Assembly: GCF_001698205.1 (NCBI RefSeq)
Contig: NZ_CP016591.1
Location: 62,001 to 126,000, forward strand
Direction: 5' to 3'
DNA length: 64,000 nucleotides
DNA from: Tsuneonella dongtanensis
GTDB taxonomy: Bacteria; Pseudomonadota; Alphaproteobacteria; Sphingomonadales; Sphingomonadaceae
Shown in pieces: positions 33,356 through 42,845 of the stretch; within the stretch, counting starts at the first letter, position 1, and every line of letters begins with the position of its first letter. Under the pieces are notes generated by a model. It had not been told where the DNA came from and did no database searches. It was given only the letters and a program-made list of their open reading frames with translations. Position numbers and translations under genes: made by a program.

Positions 33356-34657
33356 TTACCCGTCGATGCCGTGTGAGCGTGCGTATCGTCCGAACGCGGC
33401 GATGACGAGGTAGCAGATGATGGGTACGACGAGCGCGATGGCGAGGCCTGCGCCGTCGGCGACGAGGCCGAGGGCGGGCGGGATCAGCGCGCCGCCGACG
33501 ATCGCGGTGCACAGCACGCCCGAGGCCTGCGCGGCGCGCTCGTTGAGGCCCTGGGTCGAGAGGCTGAAGATCGTGGGGAACATGATCGAGTTGAACAGGC
33601 CGCAGGCGACCAGCGACCACGCCGCAAGACCGCCCGAGGTCAGCGCCGAGACGGCCAGCAGCGCGATGTTCATCGCCGCGGCCCCCGCCAGCACGTTGCC
33701 CGGCTTGATCGCCCGCAGCACGAACCCGCCGACGAGCCGCCCGACCATCGCGCCGCCCCAGTAGAGCGCGACCATCCGCCCGCCTTCGACAGGACTGAGG
33801 CCGAGCACGCGGTCCTCCGCCATGTAGGCGACCATGTTGCTCGCGATCGCCACCTCGGCGCCGACGTAGGCGAAGATGCACAGCGCGCCGAACTGCAGCC
33901 GCGGGGTCGAGGCCAGCAGCGCCAGCGTGCCGGAGTAGTCGGTCTCCTCCACCTGGCGCCCGTCGAGCGCCTTGCGCCAGAACCAGAACAGCGCCGCGAT
34001 CGCCACCATCGCGATCGCAAGCCCGATATAGGCATGGCCGATCACGGTGGCTTCCGACACGCGGTAGGCGGTGAGCTCGGCCGGGGCCATCGCGGCGGTA
34101 TCGACCGGAGCGGTATCGCCCAGCAGCAGCTCCGCCCCGCCATAGACCATCAGGAACACGCCGACCGAGTTGAACGCCTGCGCGAAGGTCAGCCGGCTCG
34201 ACGCGGTCGAGGGATCGCCCAGCGTCACCACCACCGGGTTCATCGCCACCTGCAGCAGGGTGATGCCGCCGCCGATCACGAAAAGCGCGGCAAGGAAGCT
34301 GGCATAGACCCCGGTGTTGGCTGCCGGCAGGAACAGGAGCGCGCCGGCCGCCACCACCAGGAAGCCGACCACGAACCCGCGGATGTAACCGAGCTTGCGC
34401 AAGAGCACGCCCGCAGGAATCGAGAAGATCGCATAGCTGGTGAAGAAGGCGAACTGCACCAGGTTCGCCTGGAAATGGCTGAGCTGGTAGAGCCCCTTGA
34501 GCTTGGGGATCAGGATGTCGTTGATGTTGGTCACCCCGCCCAGGATGAAGAACACCGCAAAGACCAGGTACAGCACCCGCTTCGACCCATCGGACACGCC
34601 CGCGCCCCCGCTCGAATCGCCCGCCCCCACAGTCGAACCCGGTATCGGTGCCGCCAT
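33356..34657 (-). CDS. Sugar MFS permease (FucP/GluP family)
   Basis: The 433-residue permease has a 25-residue hydrophilic start and 12 predicted helices. The FucP-type opening FILGGVTNINDILIPKLKG, then QFAFFTSYAIFSIPAGVLLRKLGYIRG, the YVGAEVAIAS motif near 260 and LFNSIMFPTIFSLS near 360 are diagnostic of fucose/glucose/galactose:proton symporters. GGGAG lies 10 nt upstream of the ATG. A LacI-type palindrome 35 bp upstream suggests control by a sugar repressor encoded elsewhere. No sugar catabolic genes are adjacent, so the substrate is open; glucose would fit as the product of the sulfoquinovose pathway, but only by inference. Confidence 0.88.
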   Translation of the reverse strand: MAAPIPGSTVGAGDSSGGAGVSDGSKRVLYLVFAVFFILGGVTNINDILIPKLKGLYQLSHFQANLVQFAFFTSYAIFSIPAGVLLRKLGYIRGFVVGFLVVAAGALLFLPAANTGVYASFLAALFVIGGGITLLQVAMNPVVVTLGDPSTASSRLTFAQAFNSVGVFLMVYGGAELLLGDTAPVDTAAMAPAELTAYRVSEATVIGHAYIGLAIAMVAIAALFWFWRKALDGRQVEETDYSGTLALLASTPRLQFGALCIFAYVGAEVAIASNMVAYMAEDRVLGLSPVEGGRMVALYWGGAMVGRLVGGFVLRAIKPGNVLAGAAAMNIALLAVSALTSGGLAAWSLVACGLFNSIMFPTIFSLSTQGLNERAAQASGVLCTAIVGGALIPPALGLVADGAGLAIALVVPIICYLVIAAFGRYARSHGIDG

Positions 34658-34691
34658 CGATCAACTCTCCCTGCACCCGACTTCGCGGGCT

Positions 34692-34705
34692 TGTTAACGT
34701 TCACA
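34692..34705. promoter_or_regulatory. LacI-type operator upstream of the FucP-like permease gene
   Basis: TGTTAACGTTCACA has a central CG and is symmetric at 12 of 14 positions. This is the typical form of LacI-family operators controlling sugar genes in alphaproteobacteria. It sits 35 bp upstream of the permease start. Confidence 0.55.
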
Positions 34706-34810
34706 TTACTTCTTGCCGCGATTGTCCGCGGCTGCAAGACCTAATTTGCGGGGTCGGTGGAGATGGTTTCACTGTGGGGCGCGCGGATGCTATTCCCCTC
34801 TCGAGCCGCG

Positions 34811-35824
34811 ATGACCGGAAACGAGTCCTTCCCCTCCTCGAGAGACCTCGTCGATAGCTTCGGTCGAACGATTTCATACGTCAGGATGTCCGTGACGGAC
34901 CGGTGCGACTTCCGGTGCCGATACTGCATGTCCGAGAAGATGCAGTTTCTCCCGCGCAAGGACCTGATGACGCTCAAGGAGATCGTCGATCTCGCGGATG
35001 TGTTCATCGCACGGGGTGTCACACGCATACGGCTCACCGGCGGCGAGCCGCTGGTCCGCAGGGATGTGGTAAAGCTCATCGGGTGGCTGGGCGAGCGACT
35101 GGGTCGCGGCCTGGAGGAGCTCACCCTCACCACCAACGGATCGCATCTGGCGCAATATGCCACGCAGATTGCTGACGCCGGCGTGCGGCGGGTCAACGTG
35201 AGCCTCGACACGCGCGATCCGGTCAAGTTCCGCCACCTTACCCGGCGCGGGGAGCTGGCACCGGTACTCGCCGGAATCGAGGCTGCCAAACGGGCTGGTC
35301 TCGCCATCAAGATCAACATGGTCGCGCTCTCCGGCATCAACGACGACGAGATTTCCGACATGCTGCGCTGGTGCGATCGTGAGGAGAACGACCTCACGCT
35401 GATCGAGACGATGCCGCTCGGCGCGATCGATGACGATCGTTCGGACCACTTCCTACCGCTCGACGAAGTGCGCCGACGCCTCGTCGAGGAGTTCGCACTC
35501 GTGCCCTCGCTTGCGCGAACGGGCGGGCCCGCGCGCTACTACGAGGCGGCCGGATTATCGACGCGGGTCGGCTTCATCACCCCGCTGACGAACAATTTCT
35601 GCGACGGTTGCAACCGCATCCGGGTGACTGCTACCGGCACCGTGTTCGGCTGCCTAGGCCACGATCAGAGCGTCGAACTGCGAGACGCGCTGCGGAGGGG
35701 AGGCGTTCCCGAAGTGAGCGCCCTGCTCGATCGACTGCTGGCCGGCAAGCCGCGCAGGCACGACTTCCGCATCGAACACGCCTCGCCCGCAGTCGACCGG
35801 CACATGAGCGTCACCGGGGGATGA
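34811..35824 (+). CDS. moaA: GTP 3',8-cyclase (molybdenum cofactor biosynthesis)
   Basis: The 337-residue radical-SAM enzyme converts GTP to 3',8-cH2GTP, the first step of molybdopterin synthesis. The radical-SAM cluster Cys32, Cys36 and Cys39 (CDFRCRYC), the SAM-binding TGGEPL, the second-cluster Cys264, Cys267 and Cys281 (FCDGCNRIR and FGCLG), and the essential C-terminal Gly-Gly are all present. The start is uncertain: in-frame GTG and ATG codons lie at 34757 and 34763, but the ATG at 34811 gives the usual short lead before VDSFGRTISYVRMSVTDRC. It is convergent with moeA-moaC, so the pathway genes are clustered on both strands. Confidence 0.93.
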   Translation: MTGNESFPSSRDLVDSFGRTISYVRMSVTDRCDFRCRYCMSEKMQFLPRKDLMTLKEIVDLADVFIARGVTRIRLTGGEPLVRRDVVKLIGWLGERLGRGLEELTLTTNGSHLAQYATQIADAGVRRVNVSLDTRDPVKFRHLTRRGELAPVLAGIEAAKRAGLAIKINMVALSGINDDEISDMLRWCDREENDLTLIETMPLGAIDDDRSDHFLPLDEVRRRLVEEFALVPSLARTGGPARYYEAAGLSTRVGFITPLTNNFCDGCNRIRVTATGTVFGCLGHDQSVELRDALRRGGVPEVSALLDRLLAGKPRRHDFRIEHASPAVDRHMSVTGG

Positions 35825-35855
35825 TGCGCGTTGTCATTCTTCGGGTTCGCGCGGG

Positions 35856-37046
35856 TTAGAACTCGATACCGGGGACGCTGGCGCCTGCCGGCAGTGCCTG
35901 CGCATGGGCAGGTGACCGCAGGAGGACGTCGGCATAGGCGAGCGCGTGCTGCGCGCCCGAGTCCTGGTTATCGAGCGGGTAGACGCGGCCGTCATCGCTT
36001 CGGCGGGCGCGGATAAAGGCCTCACGATCGCCGTTCGCTCCGAGGGGGCTGCCGAGCACCATCGTGGTCCAGGCATCGCCTGGCGCGGCGGGGCGTCCCG
36101 CGAGGCCGGCGACGAGCGGCGCAAGGAACAGTCGAGCAGTGACGAGCGCGGACGTCGGATTTCCGGGGAGCCCAAGGACGAGCTTGCCAGCGGCCTTGCC
36201 GAGCCAGACCGGCTTGCCGGGCTTGATCGCGACCTTGGCGAACAGCAAATCCAGCCCGTGCGGATCGAAAGCGGCCTTGGCGAAATCCCGTTCCCCCACC
36301 GAGGCGCCGCCGCTTACCACCACAAGATCGGACTGTCGCAACGCTTCGCCGGCTGCACGCTCCATGGCGGCAAGGTCATCGCCCAGCCGAAGCGTCCCGC
36401 AGAATTCGCCGCCATGACGCACGACCAGCGCGTCCACTCCGAAGGAGATGCTTTCGGGGATGGCGCCTGGCCGACCGCGCGCCGAACCGGGATCCGCCAA
36501 CTCGTCGCCGGTCGCCAGCAGGCGGACACGTGGGCGCCGCCAGCACGTCACTTCCGCCAGGTCGGCCGCAGCAGCCGCCACCATTTGCCGCGGTCCCAGC
36601 AGGGTTCCTTCGGTCAGCAGCGCGGTGCCCGCCGCGAAGTCTCCCGCCCTGACGCGGATATTGCGACCGGGCGACGGCGCATCGGCGAATACCGCGCAAT
36701 CGCCATCCTTCTCGACCACTTCCTGCACGACGACCCGATCGGCGTGTGCCGGGATCGGGGCGCCGGTGAAGATACGGGCGCATTCGCCCGAGGCGATCGA
36801 GCCAGGATCGTCAGCGCCAGCGAAGACTTCCGAAACGATCCGGAGCCGGACGGGCGGCTCTTCGAGATCGGCGCTGCGAACTGCATAGCCATCCATGGTC
36901 GAGACGTCCCGCGGGGGGGAATCGACCCGGGCGACGACCGCTTCGGCAAGCACGCGTCCGGCAGCCTTGGCAAGAGCGACGGGCTCCTTCCCGAGTGGGT
37001 GCGCCATGGTGAAGAGCCGTGCGCGCGCCTCGTCGAATGAAATCAC
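35856..37046 (-). CDS. moeA: Molybdopterin molybdotransferase
   Basis: The 396-residue enzyme inserts molybdate into adenylylated molybdopterin. Visible family motifs are [10 protein letters not shown] at the start, [18 protein letters not shown] near 45, [20 protein letters not shown] near 95, LLATGDEL near 180, [14 protein letters not shown] near 245 and [17 protein letters not shown] near 300. The GTG at 37046 overlaps the moaC stop (GTGA), giving a start aligned with the family. It forms an operon with moaC and is convergent with moaA. Confidence 0.94.
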   Translation of the reverse strand: MISFDEARARLFTMAHPLGKEPVALAKAAGRVLAEAVVARVDSPPRDVSTMDGYAVRSADLEEPPVRLRIVSEVFAGADDPGSIASGECARIFTGAPIPAHADRVVVQEVVEKDGDCAVFADAPSPGRNIRVRAGDFAAGTALLTEGTLLGPRQMVAAAAADLAEVTCWRRPRVRLLATGDELADPGSARGRPGAIPESISFGVDALVVRHGGEFCGTLRLGDDLAAMERAAGEALRQSDLVVVSGGASVGERDFAKAAFDPHGLDLLFAKVAIKPGKPVWLGKAAGKLVLGLPGNPTSALVTARLFLAPLVAGLAGRPAAPGDAWTTMVLGSPLGANGDREAFIRARRSDDGRVYPLDNQDSGAQHALAYADVLLRSPAHAQALPAGASVPGIEF

Positions 37047-37516
37047 GGCCGCTTCCAGTCGTCCGATTTGCCCCCCGACTTTTCGACGACGCCGATCGCG
37101 TCGATCGTCATGGTGCGGTCGATTGCCTTGAGCATGTCGAAGAGAGTGAGCGCAGCGACCGAAACCGCGGTCAGGGCCTCCATCTCGACCCCCGTCGGTC
37201 CCTTGGTCTTGACGCTCGCCTCGATCCGGAAACCGGGCATCGCCGGGTCGGGTGCGATCGCGACCGCAACCGAAGTGAGCGCAAGAGGATGACACATGGG
37301 GACGAGGTCGGCCGTGCGCTTGGCCGCCATGATACCGGCGATCTCGGCCGTGGAGACGACGGCACCCTTGGGAACGCGACCTTCCGCCACCGCGTCGAGA
37401 GTGTCGCTCTCGCAGCGCAGCACTCCCACGGCCTTTGCCATGCGCACCGTGTCGGCCTTGTCGCCGACATCGACCATGCGTGCGCGACCCTGCGCGTCGA
37501 TGTGCGTCAATCCCAT
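37043..37516 (-). CDS. moaC: Cyclic pyranopterin monophosphate synthase
   Basis: The 157-residue enzyme converts 3',8-cH2GTP, the MoaA product, into cyclic pyranopterin monophosphate. The sequence begins [20 protein letters not shown], with the catalytic-site stretch [10 protein letters not shown] near 70 and [32 protein letters not shown] as in all MoaC proteins. I used the ATG at 37516 because GGAG lies 9 nt upstream; an ATG 15 nt earlier has no ribosome-binding site. Its stop overlaps the moeA start by 4 nt. Confidence 0.95.
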   Translation of the reverse strand: MGLTHIDAQGRARMVDVGDKADTVRMAKAVGVLRCESDTLDAVAEGRVPKGAVVSTAEIAGIMAAKRTADLVPMCHPLALTSVAVAIAPDPAMPGFRIEASVKTKGPTGVEMEALTAVSVAALTLFDMLKAIDRTMTIDAIGVVEKSGGKSDDWKRP

Positions 37517-37609
37517 CGCGGCAGTCTCCATTGAGGCGCGCAGGGCGTGGTCAGTGGTGAACGACGCAGTCCGTCGCTAACCGGTCTCCGCGCCGGATAG
37601 CCTGTTACG

Positions 37610-37769
37610 CAGGGAATCTACAGGGAAATTCGCCCGTTGTGGCCACTGACGGGGCATCGGCGGCTCGCTATCTCCCCGGATTATCGAGGAAACTCGCGGC
37701 AGATTCCCTGGTGATTCAAACAGGGAATTATGTGACACGATGTGCCCCGATCGGCATTAATGCAGGGAT
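37610..37769. repeat. Cluster of CAGGGAAT-type repeats at the edge of the mobile module
   Basis: CAGGGAAT occurs at 37610-37617 and 37721-37728, CAGGGAAAT at 37621-37629, and CAGGGAT at 37763-37769. The inverse ATTCCCTG at 37703-37710 forms a perfect 8-bp inverted repeat (10-nt spacer) with the copy at 37721. The last copy lies just before the start of the following gene. This marks the junction between moaC and the phage-like genes and could be recombination or operator sites. Confidence 0.55.
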
Positions 37770-37772
37770 CCC

Positions 37773-38387
37773 ATGGCCACATACGACCTGCGGTATCTCA
37801 GGAAGCCGGCCCCGCTCATCCGCGCGATCGGGCGCGGGCACCGCGCATCGGACGAAGAGCTACTGGAGGCAGTCGACCTTGTGCGGCCAAGAATGCTGCC
37901 GCGAAGATTGTACAGTGAACTCACCCGCCAGCTAGATCCGGCAACCGAACGTCGCGGACGACCGCCATCCGGGAGGGTATCGAAGGCCGAGCTGATCCAT
38001 GCCGTCGAACGGGTCAGACATCCCGAGATCCCGCCGGAATTCCTCGCGCACCTTGCTGCTCGGCTTCGCGCCGGCAGGCGGTTTACGATGGCCGACAGCA
38101 ACCGCGCCTATCACCTGCGCTGGAGAACACGCAATCGGGACGTGCTCATCAACGGGCTCTACGACGAGGTTTACGAGATGCTCGAAAATAGTCCGCGCAC
38201 AGTGGTTCACCCGATCCTTGGCACGTTCGAGGTACCGCGAGATCTGCGCCGAACGCGCCACGAAACCGCGCTACTCCTGACCCGGACAATGATGGCCGAG
38301 CGGCTCGGACTTTCGATGCCCGCGCTTTCGACAATGGCAAAAATCATCGCCGAGTCCCGCCTGAGAAAAAGACGGCCCAGAACGTAG
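37773..38387 (+). CDS. Hypothetical protein, phage-module associated
   Basis: I do not recognise this 204-residue protein. It is basic and helix-rich, with an Arg/Pro-rich linker in the middle (ERRGRPPSGRVSK, about 60-72) separating two similar-looking helical parts, each with an ELL or ELI-x-AV-x-xVR pattern (EELLEAVDLVRPRMLP at 28-43 and AELIHAVERVRHPEIP at 73-88). This internal similarity suggests a duplicated small domain. The C-terminus is strongly basic (SRLRKRRPRT), compatible with nucleic-acid binding. There is no signal peptide or membrane segment. It precedes a ParB-methyltransferase pseudogene by 59 bp and follows the CAGGGAAT repeats. Confidence 0.6.
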   Translation: MATYDLRYLRKPAPLIRAIGRGHRASDEELLEAVDLVRPRMLPRRLYSELTRQLDPATERRGRPPSGRVSKAELIHAVERVRHPEIPPEFLAHLAARLRAGRRFTMADSNRAYHLRWRTRNRDVLINGLYDEVYEMLENSPRTVVHPILGTFEVPRDLRRTRHETALLLTRTMMAERLGLSMPALSTMAKIIAESRLRKRRPRT

Positions 38388-38446
38388 GTCATCCACTCTC
38401 CTGACTGCACTATCTGAGCGCTCCTTCTTTCGACGGGAGCGCATCA

Positions 38447-39753
38447 ATGACCGACATCAACCACCCGAAAATCGAGCTGCTGGCTACCAGCTCGCTGATC
38501 CCCAATCCGCGCAATGCGCGCACGCACTCGGACAAGCAGATCTCGCAGATCGCAGCGAGCATCGACCGGTTCACGTTCCTCGTGCCGATCGTGATCGATG
38601 ATGCGAATGCGATCCTCGCGGGTCACGGTCGGTGGCTCGCCGCGAGGCAACTCAGGCTGTCCGAAGTCCCGACCATCCGGGCCCGCTTTCTGACCGAGGC
38701 TGACCGCCGCGCGTTTGTCCTCGCGGAGAACAGGATCTCCGACTTGTCGGGCTGGGATGACAACATCCTGGCTGAGGAACTGAACATCCTCTGGAATGAC
38801 GGCTACGAGCTCGAGATCACCGGGTTCAGCACCGCCGACCTCGACTTCTCGATCCCGGAAGAGAAAGCAGCCCCGCCCGATGAGACGGTCGAGCTGCCCG
38901 ACGCGGGTCCGACGGTCTCGCGGTCCGGTGACCTGTGGCAGGCAGGCCAGCACCGCCTCTACGTTGGTGACGCGCGCGAGGTTGCCAGCTGGGAAGCCCT
39001 GCTCGGCGATGAGCGGGCGGACATGGTCTTTACGGACCTGCCCTACAACGTTCCGATCGACGGGTTTGTCTCGGGAAACGGTAAGACCCGTCACCGCGAG
39101 TTCGTGATGGGCGCAGGCGAGATGAGCGCGCCCGAGTTCACCGCGTTCCAGCGCGCGATCTTCCGCAACTGCGTGCGGTTCTCCGTCGATGGCTCGATCC
39201 ATTATCAGTGCATGGACTGGCGACACTGCCGCGAGACCCTCGACGCCGCAGATGGCATCTACGACCAGTGGAAGCAGCTGGTGGTCTGGAAGAAGACCAA
39301 CGCGGGTCAGGGGGCGTTCTACCGGAGCCAGCACGAGCTGGTATTCGTGTTCAAGCGGGGAAGACCAGGCACACCAACAACTTCGGGCTCGGCCAGAGCG
39401 GTCGCTACCGCACCAACGTCGTCGAGTATGCGGGCACCAACACCTTCCGCAAGGGCCGCGACGCGGACCTCGCCGCACACAGCACGGTGAAGCCCACCGC
39501 GCTCGTCGCTGACTTCATCCTCGATTGTTCGAACCGGGGCGACCTCGTGGCCGATCCGTGTATCGGATCGGGCACCACGCTTATCGCCGCACACCGCACC
39601 GGCCGCCGCGGGGCGGGGATCGAGATCGATCCCGGCTACGCCGACACGGCGCTGAAGCGCCTCGCCGCCACCTCCGGTCTCGTGCCGACGCTCGTCGGCG
39701 ATGGGCGCAGTTTCGACGAGATCGCAGCCGAACGCCTCGCCTGGGAGGACTGA
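38447..39753 (+). pseudogene. ParB-domain DNA adenine/cytosine-N4 methyltransferase, frameshifted
   Basis: The N-terminal ParB/Srx-like nuclease domain reads NPRNARTHSDKQISQIAASI and ILAGHGRWLAARQL. A beta-class amino-methyltransferase follows, with motif IV DLPY (FTDLPYNVP) and later motif I DPCIGSGTTLIAA with HSTVKPTALVADFI. The reading frame breaks at the G run 39357-39360: after SQHELVFVFKRG the continuation KTRHTNNFGLGQSGRYRTN is in another frame, and a one-base gain restores it to the stop at 39753. It looks like a one-base deletion. It may be true inactivation, a variable homopolymer or a sequencing error. The start at 38447 has GGGAG upstream. It is followed immediately by DUF5681 and terminase genes. 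Confidence 0.85.
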
Positions 39754-39754
39754 G

Positions 39755-40258
39755 ATGGAGATCGACGACGGGAAAGGCGAGGAGCCGGAAGATGGCGCAG
39801 TCGGCTACGGCCGTCCGCCACGGCAGTCGCGCTGGAAGAAGGGGCAGTCGGGCAACCCCTCGGGCCGCCCGAAAGGTACAAGGGGGCTCAAGACTGACCT
39901 GCGCGCCGAGCTGATCAGCCGCATGGAGATCAGCATGAACGGCAAGCGCGTGAGCGGAACGAAGCAGCAGCTGATGCTCCGTACGCTCACCGCACGGGCC
40001 GCCGCGGGCGACGTGAAGGCCACCCGCATCCTCATCGACCTCGTGTTGCAGGTATTCGGGCCCGAGGACCAGGGCGGCGGGCCGAAGACGTTGTCTCGCC
40101 CCGATCAGCAGATCCTCGACGAGTTGCTCGGTCGGAAGACCGGGCCCTCCGTCATTGCCGATGCTCGCCCGCAGGACCGGGGCGGGATCGGTGGCGAGAC
40201 CCAAGATGACGCCATGTCCACGAACCCCGATCCCGACAACCACGATACCGACCGATGA
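39755..40258 (+). CDS. DUF5681 domain protein (terminase-associated)
   Basis: The 167-residue protein has the DUF5681 signature GYGRPPRQSRWKKGQSGNPSGRPKGTRG near residues 18-45, rich in Gly, Pro and basic residues, followed by helical segments. The C-terminus is polar and acidic (STNPDPDNHDTDR). Members are encoded next to phage terminase genes in alphaproteobacteria and may be the small terminase subunit or a DNA-binding partner; that role is inferred. GGGAGG lies 6 nt before the ATG at 39755, and the stop overlaps the terminase ATG by 4 nt. Confidence 0.8.
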   Translation: MEIDDGKGEEPEDGAVGYGRPPRQSRWKKGQSGNPSGRPKGTRGLKTDLRAELISRMEISMNGKRVSGTKQQLMLRTLTARAAAGDVKATRILIDLVLQVFGPEDQGGGPKTLSRPDQQILDELLGRKTGPSVIADARPQDRGGIGGETQDDAMSTNPDPDNHDTDR

Positions 40259-41799
40259 CTGGCTTTGCTGCCGAGGACCCGCAGGGCCTCCTCACCGAAC
40301 TGTGCCGCAACGATTTCACCGCGTTCATGCGGCGCGCCTGGCCGTGGATCAGCGGCGGCGAACTCCTGATGTGGAATTGGCACCTCGACGCGATTGCCTA
40401 CCGCCTCGAGCGCATCCAGCACGGTGAGACGAGGCGGCTGCTCGTCAACCTTCCGCCGCGCAACGCGAAGTCGAAAACGGTCTCGGTGGCATGGGTCGCG
40501 TGGATGCTGGGCATCGACCCGACGCTCAACTTCGTGTGCGTCAGCTACTCGCAGGAACTCTCGAACAAGATGGCGCGCGACTGCCGCGCGATCATGGAGA
40601 GCAGCTGGTACCGCGAGATCTTCCCCGGCACCGTAATCTCGAAGGCGCGCTCGGCCGCGTGGGACTTCGAGACCACGCGCGGAGGGGGCCGCCTCGCGAC
40701 CTCGGTCGGCGGCACGCTGACCGGGCGCGGCGGCGACATCATCATTCTCGACGACGTGATCAAGCCCGAGGAGTCGTTCTCCGACACGGTGCGCGAGAGC
40801 GTCAACGAGTGGTTCCGCTCGACGCTCGCCTCGCGCCTCAACGACAAGATGACCGGCGCGATCATCTGCGTGATGCAGCGGCTCCACGAGCACGATCTCT
40901 CGGGAATGCTGATCGAGACCGGCGTCTGGGATCACCTCTCGCTGCCCGCTATCGCCACGCGCGACGAGACGATCATGCTCGCGCGCGGCGGGGTCCACCG
41001 CCGTTATGCGGGCGATGTGCTCCACCCGGCGCGCGAGCCGCTTGACGTGCTGCTGGAGCTGAAGGTCGCGATGGGCAGCCTCGCGTTCGCCGCGCAGTAC
41101 CAACAGGATCCGATGCCCGCGAAAGGCAACGTGTTCCGCGCGAACTGGCTGAGGGTCTATCCCGCAAGACAGCAGTCCGAACGCTATGGCCAGATCGTCC
41201 AGTCGTGGGATACCGCCATCAAGACGGGAGCCAACAACGACTTCTCGGTCTGTGTAACCGCACGGATCGTCGGCAAGGAGGTGCACATCCTTCACGTCTG
41301 GCGCGGCCGTGTCGAGTTTCCCGGCCTACTCAGGCAGGCTGTCGCTCTCGCACAGGAGTGGAACCCCGGCACGATCATCATCGAGGACAAGGCCTCGGGC
41401 CAGCAGCTGCTGCAGGCTCTGCGTTCGGGTCACTTTCCCGGGGTGGTCGATCCGATCGGCCGCATCCCCGAACTCGACAAGCGCTTGCGCGCATCCGGGG
41501 TCAGCAGCATGGTCGAGGCCGGCCAGCTTCTCCTGCCCTCCGAGGCCGTCTGGCTCGACGACTTCCGCCGCGAACTCCTCGCGTTCCCCAACGCGCGTCA
41601 CGACGACCAGGTCGATGCGCTCGCGCAGCTGCTCGACTGGGTCCGCCGCCAGTGGGTCCACGTACCGCCTACTAATTGCGGGCCGATGCTGGTCACGTTC
41701 CATGATGACGGAGGCATCGAGGTCTCGGGAGAAGATTACGGGCTGTTCGAGCAGAGCTGGTTCCCGCGCAAGCCGTTTGATCCTTGGGGGTGTGCCTGA
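40255..41799 (+). CDS. Phage terminase large subunit
   Basis: The 514-residue packaging motor has an ATPase domain with a Walker-A-like NLPPRNAKSKTVSVAW (about 65-80), VCVSYSQELSNKMARDCR and Walker B IIILDDVIKPEESF near 162. The RNase-H-like nuclease domain shows SWDTAIKTGANNDFSVCV near 319, IIIEDKASGQ near 378 and a late RHDDQVDAL metal site. All motifs look intact. No portal, capsid, protease or tail genes follow, so it is the remnant of a phage packaging module or part of a domesticated element. Confidence 0.93.
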   Translation: MTGFAAEDPQGLLTELCRNDFTAFMRRAWPWISGGELLMWNWHLDAIAYRLERIQHGETRRLLVNLPPRNAKSKTVSVAWVAWMLGIDPTLNFVCVSYSQELSNKMARDCRAIMESSWYREIFPGTVISKARSAAWDFETTRGGGRLATSVGGTLTGRGGDIIILDDVIKPEESFSDTVRESVNEWFRSTLASRLNDKMTGAIICVMQRLHEHDLSGMLIETGVWDHLSLPAIATRDETIMLARGGVHRRYAGDVLHPAREPLDVLLELKVAMGSLAFAAQYQQDPMPAKGNVFRANWLRVYPARQQSERYGQIVQSWDTAIKTGANNDFSVCVTARIVGKEVHILHVWRGRVEFPGLLRQAVALAQEWNPGTIIIEDKASGQQLLQALRSGHFPGVVDPIGRIPELDKRLRASGVSSMVEAGQLLLPSEAVWLDDFRRELLAFPNARHDDQVDALAQLLDWVRRQWVHVPPTNCGPMLVTFHDDGGIEVSGEDYGLFEQSWFPRKPFDPWGCA

Positions 41800-41905
41800 A
41801 TCAGGAGGGTCCAAACTCGCAAGATCTGCTGGTTGGTCCCGCGCGTTTCTCCACACACGCGAGGGGCGACAGCATGTTTCCTATCTGGTGAGTGAGCGTG
41901 CAGGA

Positions 41906-42775
41906 CTAGTTCGCATTGAGGCCGACCTCGCGCGTGTGCAGACGCTCCTTCCAGCTGCTCTCGAGCGCGACCAGCGCGGCTACATCGAGGTCTGGCGAGG
42001 TGCGCTCGAGAATGCTGAAGCGTAGCGCCGATGGATCGCTTTTCCTGAGTTCGCGGTTCCCTCCATGGCCGGTCGCCGCATAGCCCAGCCAGCGACCGAG
42101 GATGTTGTCCGCTCCACCCGCCGAGCCGATGTAGGAAGAGCGGCGGTCGGCATCGTGGATCAGGTAGACTCCGCGCCACTGGGCGAGCGCCGCTCGCCAG
42201 GATGTCGGCATCGCATGAAGCTCATTCCATGCCAGTACCAGCTCGCGCCAGTCGGGCAGGCCCTGCACGAAGCGGCTCTCCTCGACGATTGTCTCGATCG
42301 GGAACACGCCTCGCCCCGCCCAGCGCCACCAGTTCTGGGCCGGCTTGGGCCACGCGACGGTCAGCTTGCCGATCCATTCGCGGTAGTGGTCGAGCGGCTC
42401 CAGATCGAACGCAAGGCAATCGGGAATGTCCGGCGAGCGCCCACTCATTCCGAGGCGCTCAAGCTCGGCATTGCCAGGGAAATCGCGATAGCCCGCGTGA
42501 TCGAGCGTCGTCCACTTGCCGATCCGGTAAACCCCGGCAAAGGTCGCCCGGGCCGGCTCGAGACCGATGAACGATGCGATGTGACTGCCCTTCGTCATCG
42601 CCTTTTCGAGCGTCACCCACTGGATTTGCTGGTAGGCCAGCCAGAGCTCGGGTCGTTCCTCGACCAGCCAGGGCAGCACGCGGCGCAGCTTCTTCTCGAT
42701 CGGGAAATGACGAACAGTCAGGGTGTCGGCGGGGTCGAGATCGACGAGTTCAAGCAATGTGTTGAAGTCGAGCAC
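41906..42775 (-). CDS. GIY-YIG nuclease-family protein
   Basis: The 289-residue protein has an unassigned N-terminal two-thirds (LDFNTLLELVDLDP with many Trp residues) and a C-terminal GIY-YIG domain from about residue 200. GVYLIHDADRRSSYIGSA is followed by the Arg of GRWLGYAATGHGGN, ending with ALESSWKERL. The catalytic Tyr pair, Arg and terminal Glu of the fold are plausible. A similar N-terminal domain plus GIY-YIG arrangement occurs in defence or mobile-element proteins, so a role in phage or plasmid biology is possible. It is convergent with the terminase gene and divergent from the XRE pseudogene. Confidence 0.75.
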   Translation of the reverse strand: MLDFNTLLELVDLDPADTLTVRHFPIEKKLRRVLPWLVEERPELWLAYQQIQWVTLEKAMTKGSHIASFIGLEPARATFAGVYRIGKWTTLDHAGYRDFPGNAELERLGMSGRSPDIPDCLAFDLEPLDHYREWIGKLTVAWPKPAQNWWRWAGRGVFPIETIVEESRFVQGLPDWRELVLAWNELHAMPTSWRAALAQWRGVYLIHDADRRSSYIGSAGGADNILGRWLGYAATGHGGNRELRKSDPSALRFSILERTSPDLDVAALVALESSWKERLHTREVGLNAN

Positions 42776-42845
42776 GGCACCCCGGGATCCGTTTACACAT
42801 TAAAGGTGATAAACTGCCTTGGCCTCAATCGCCAATGCTTTGTGC

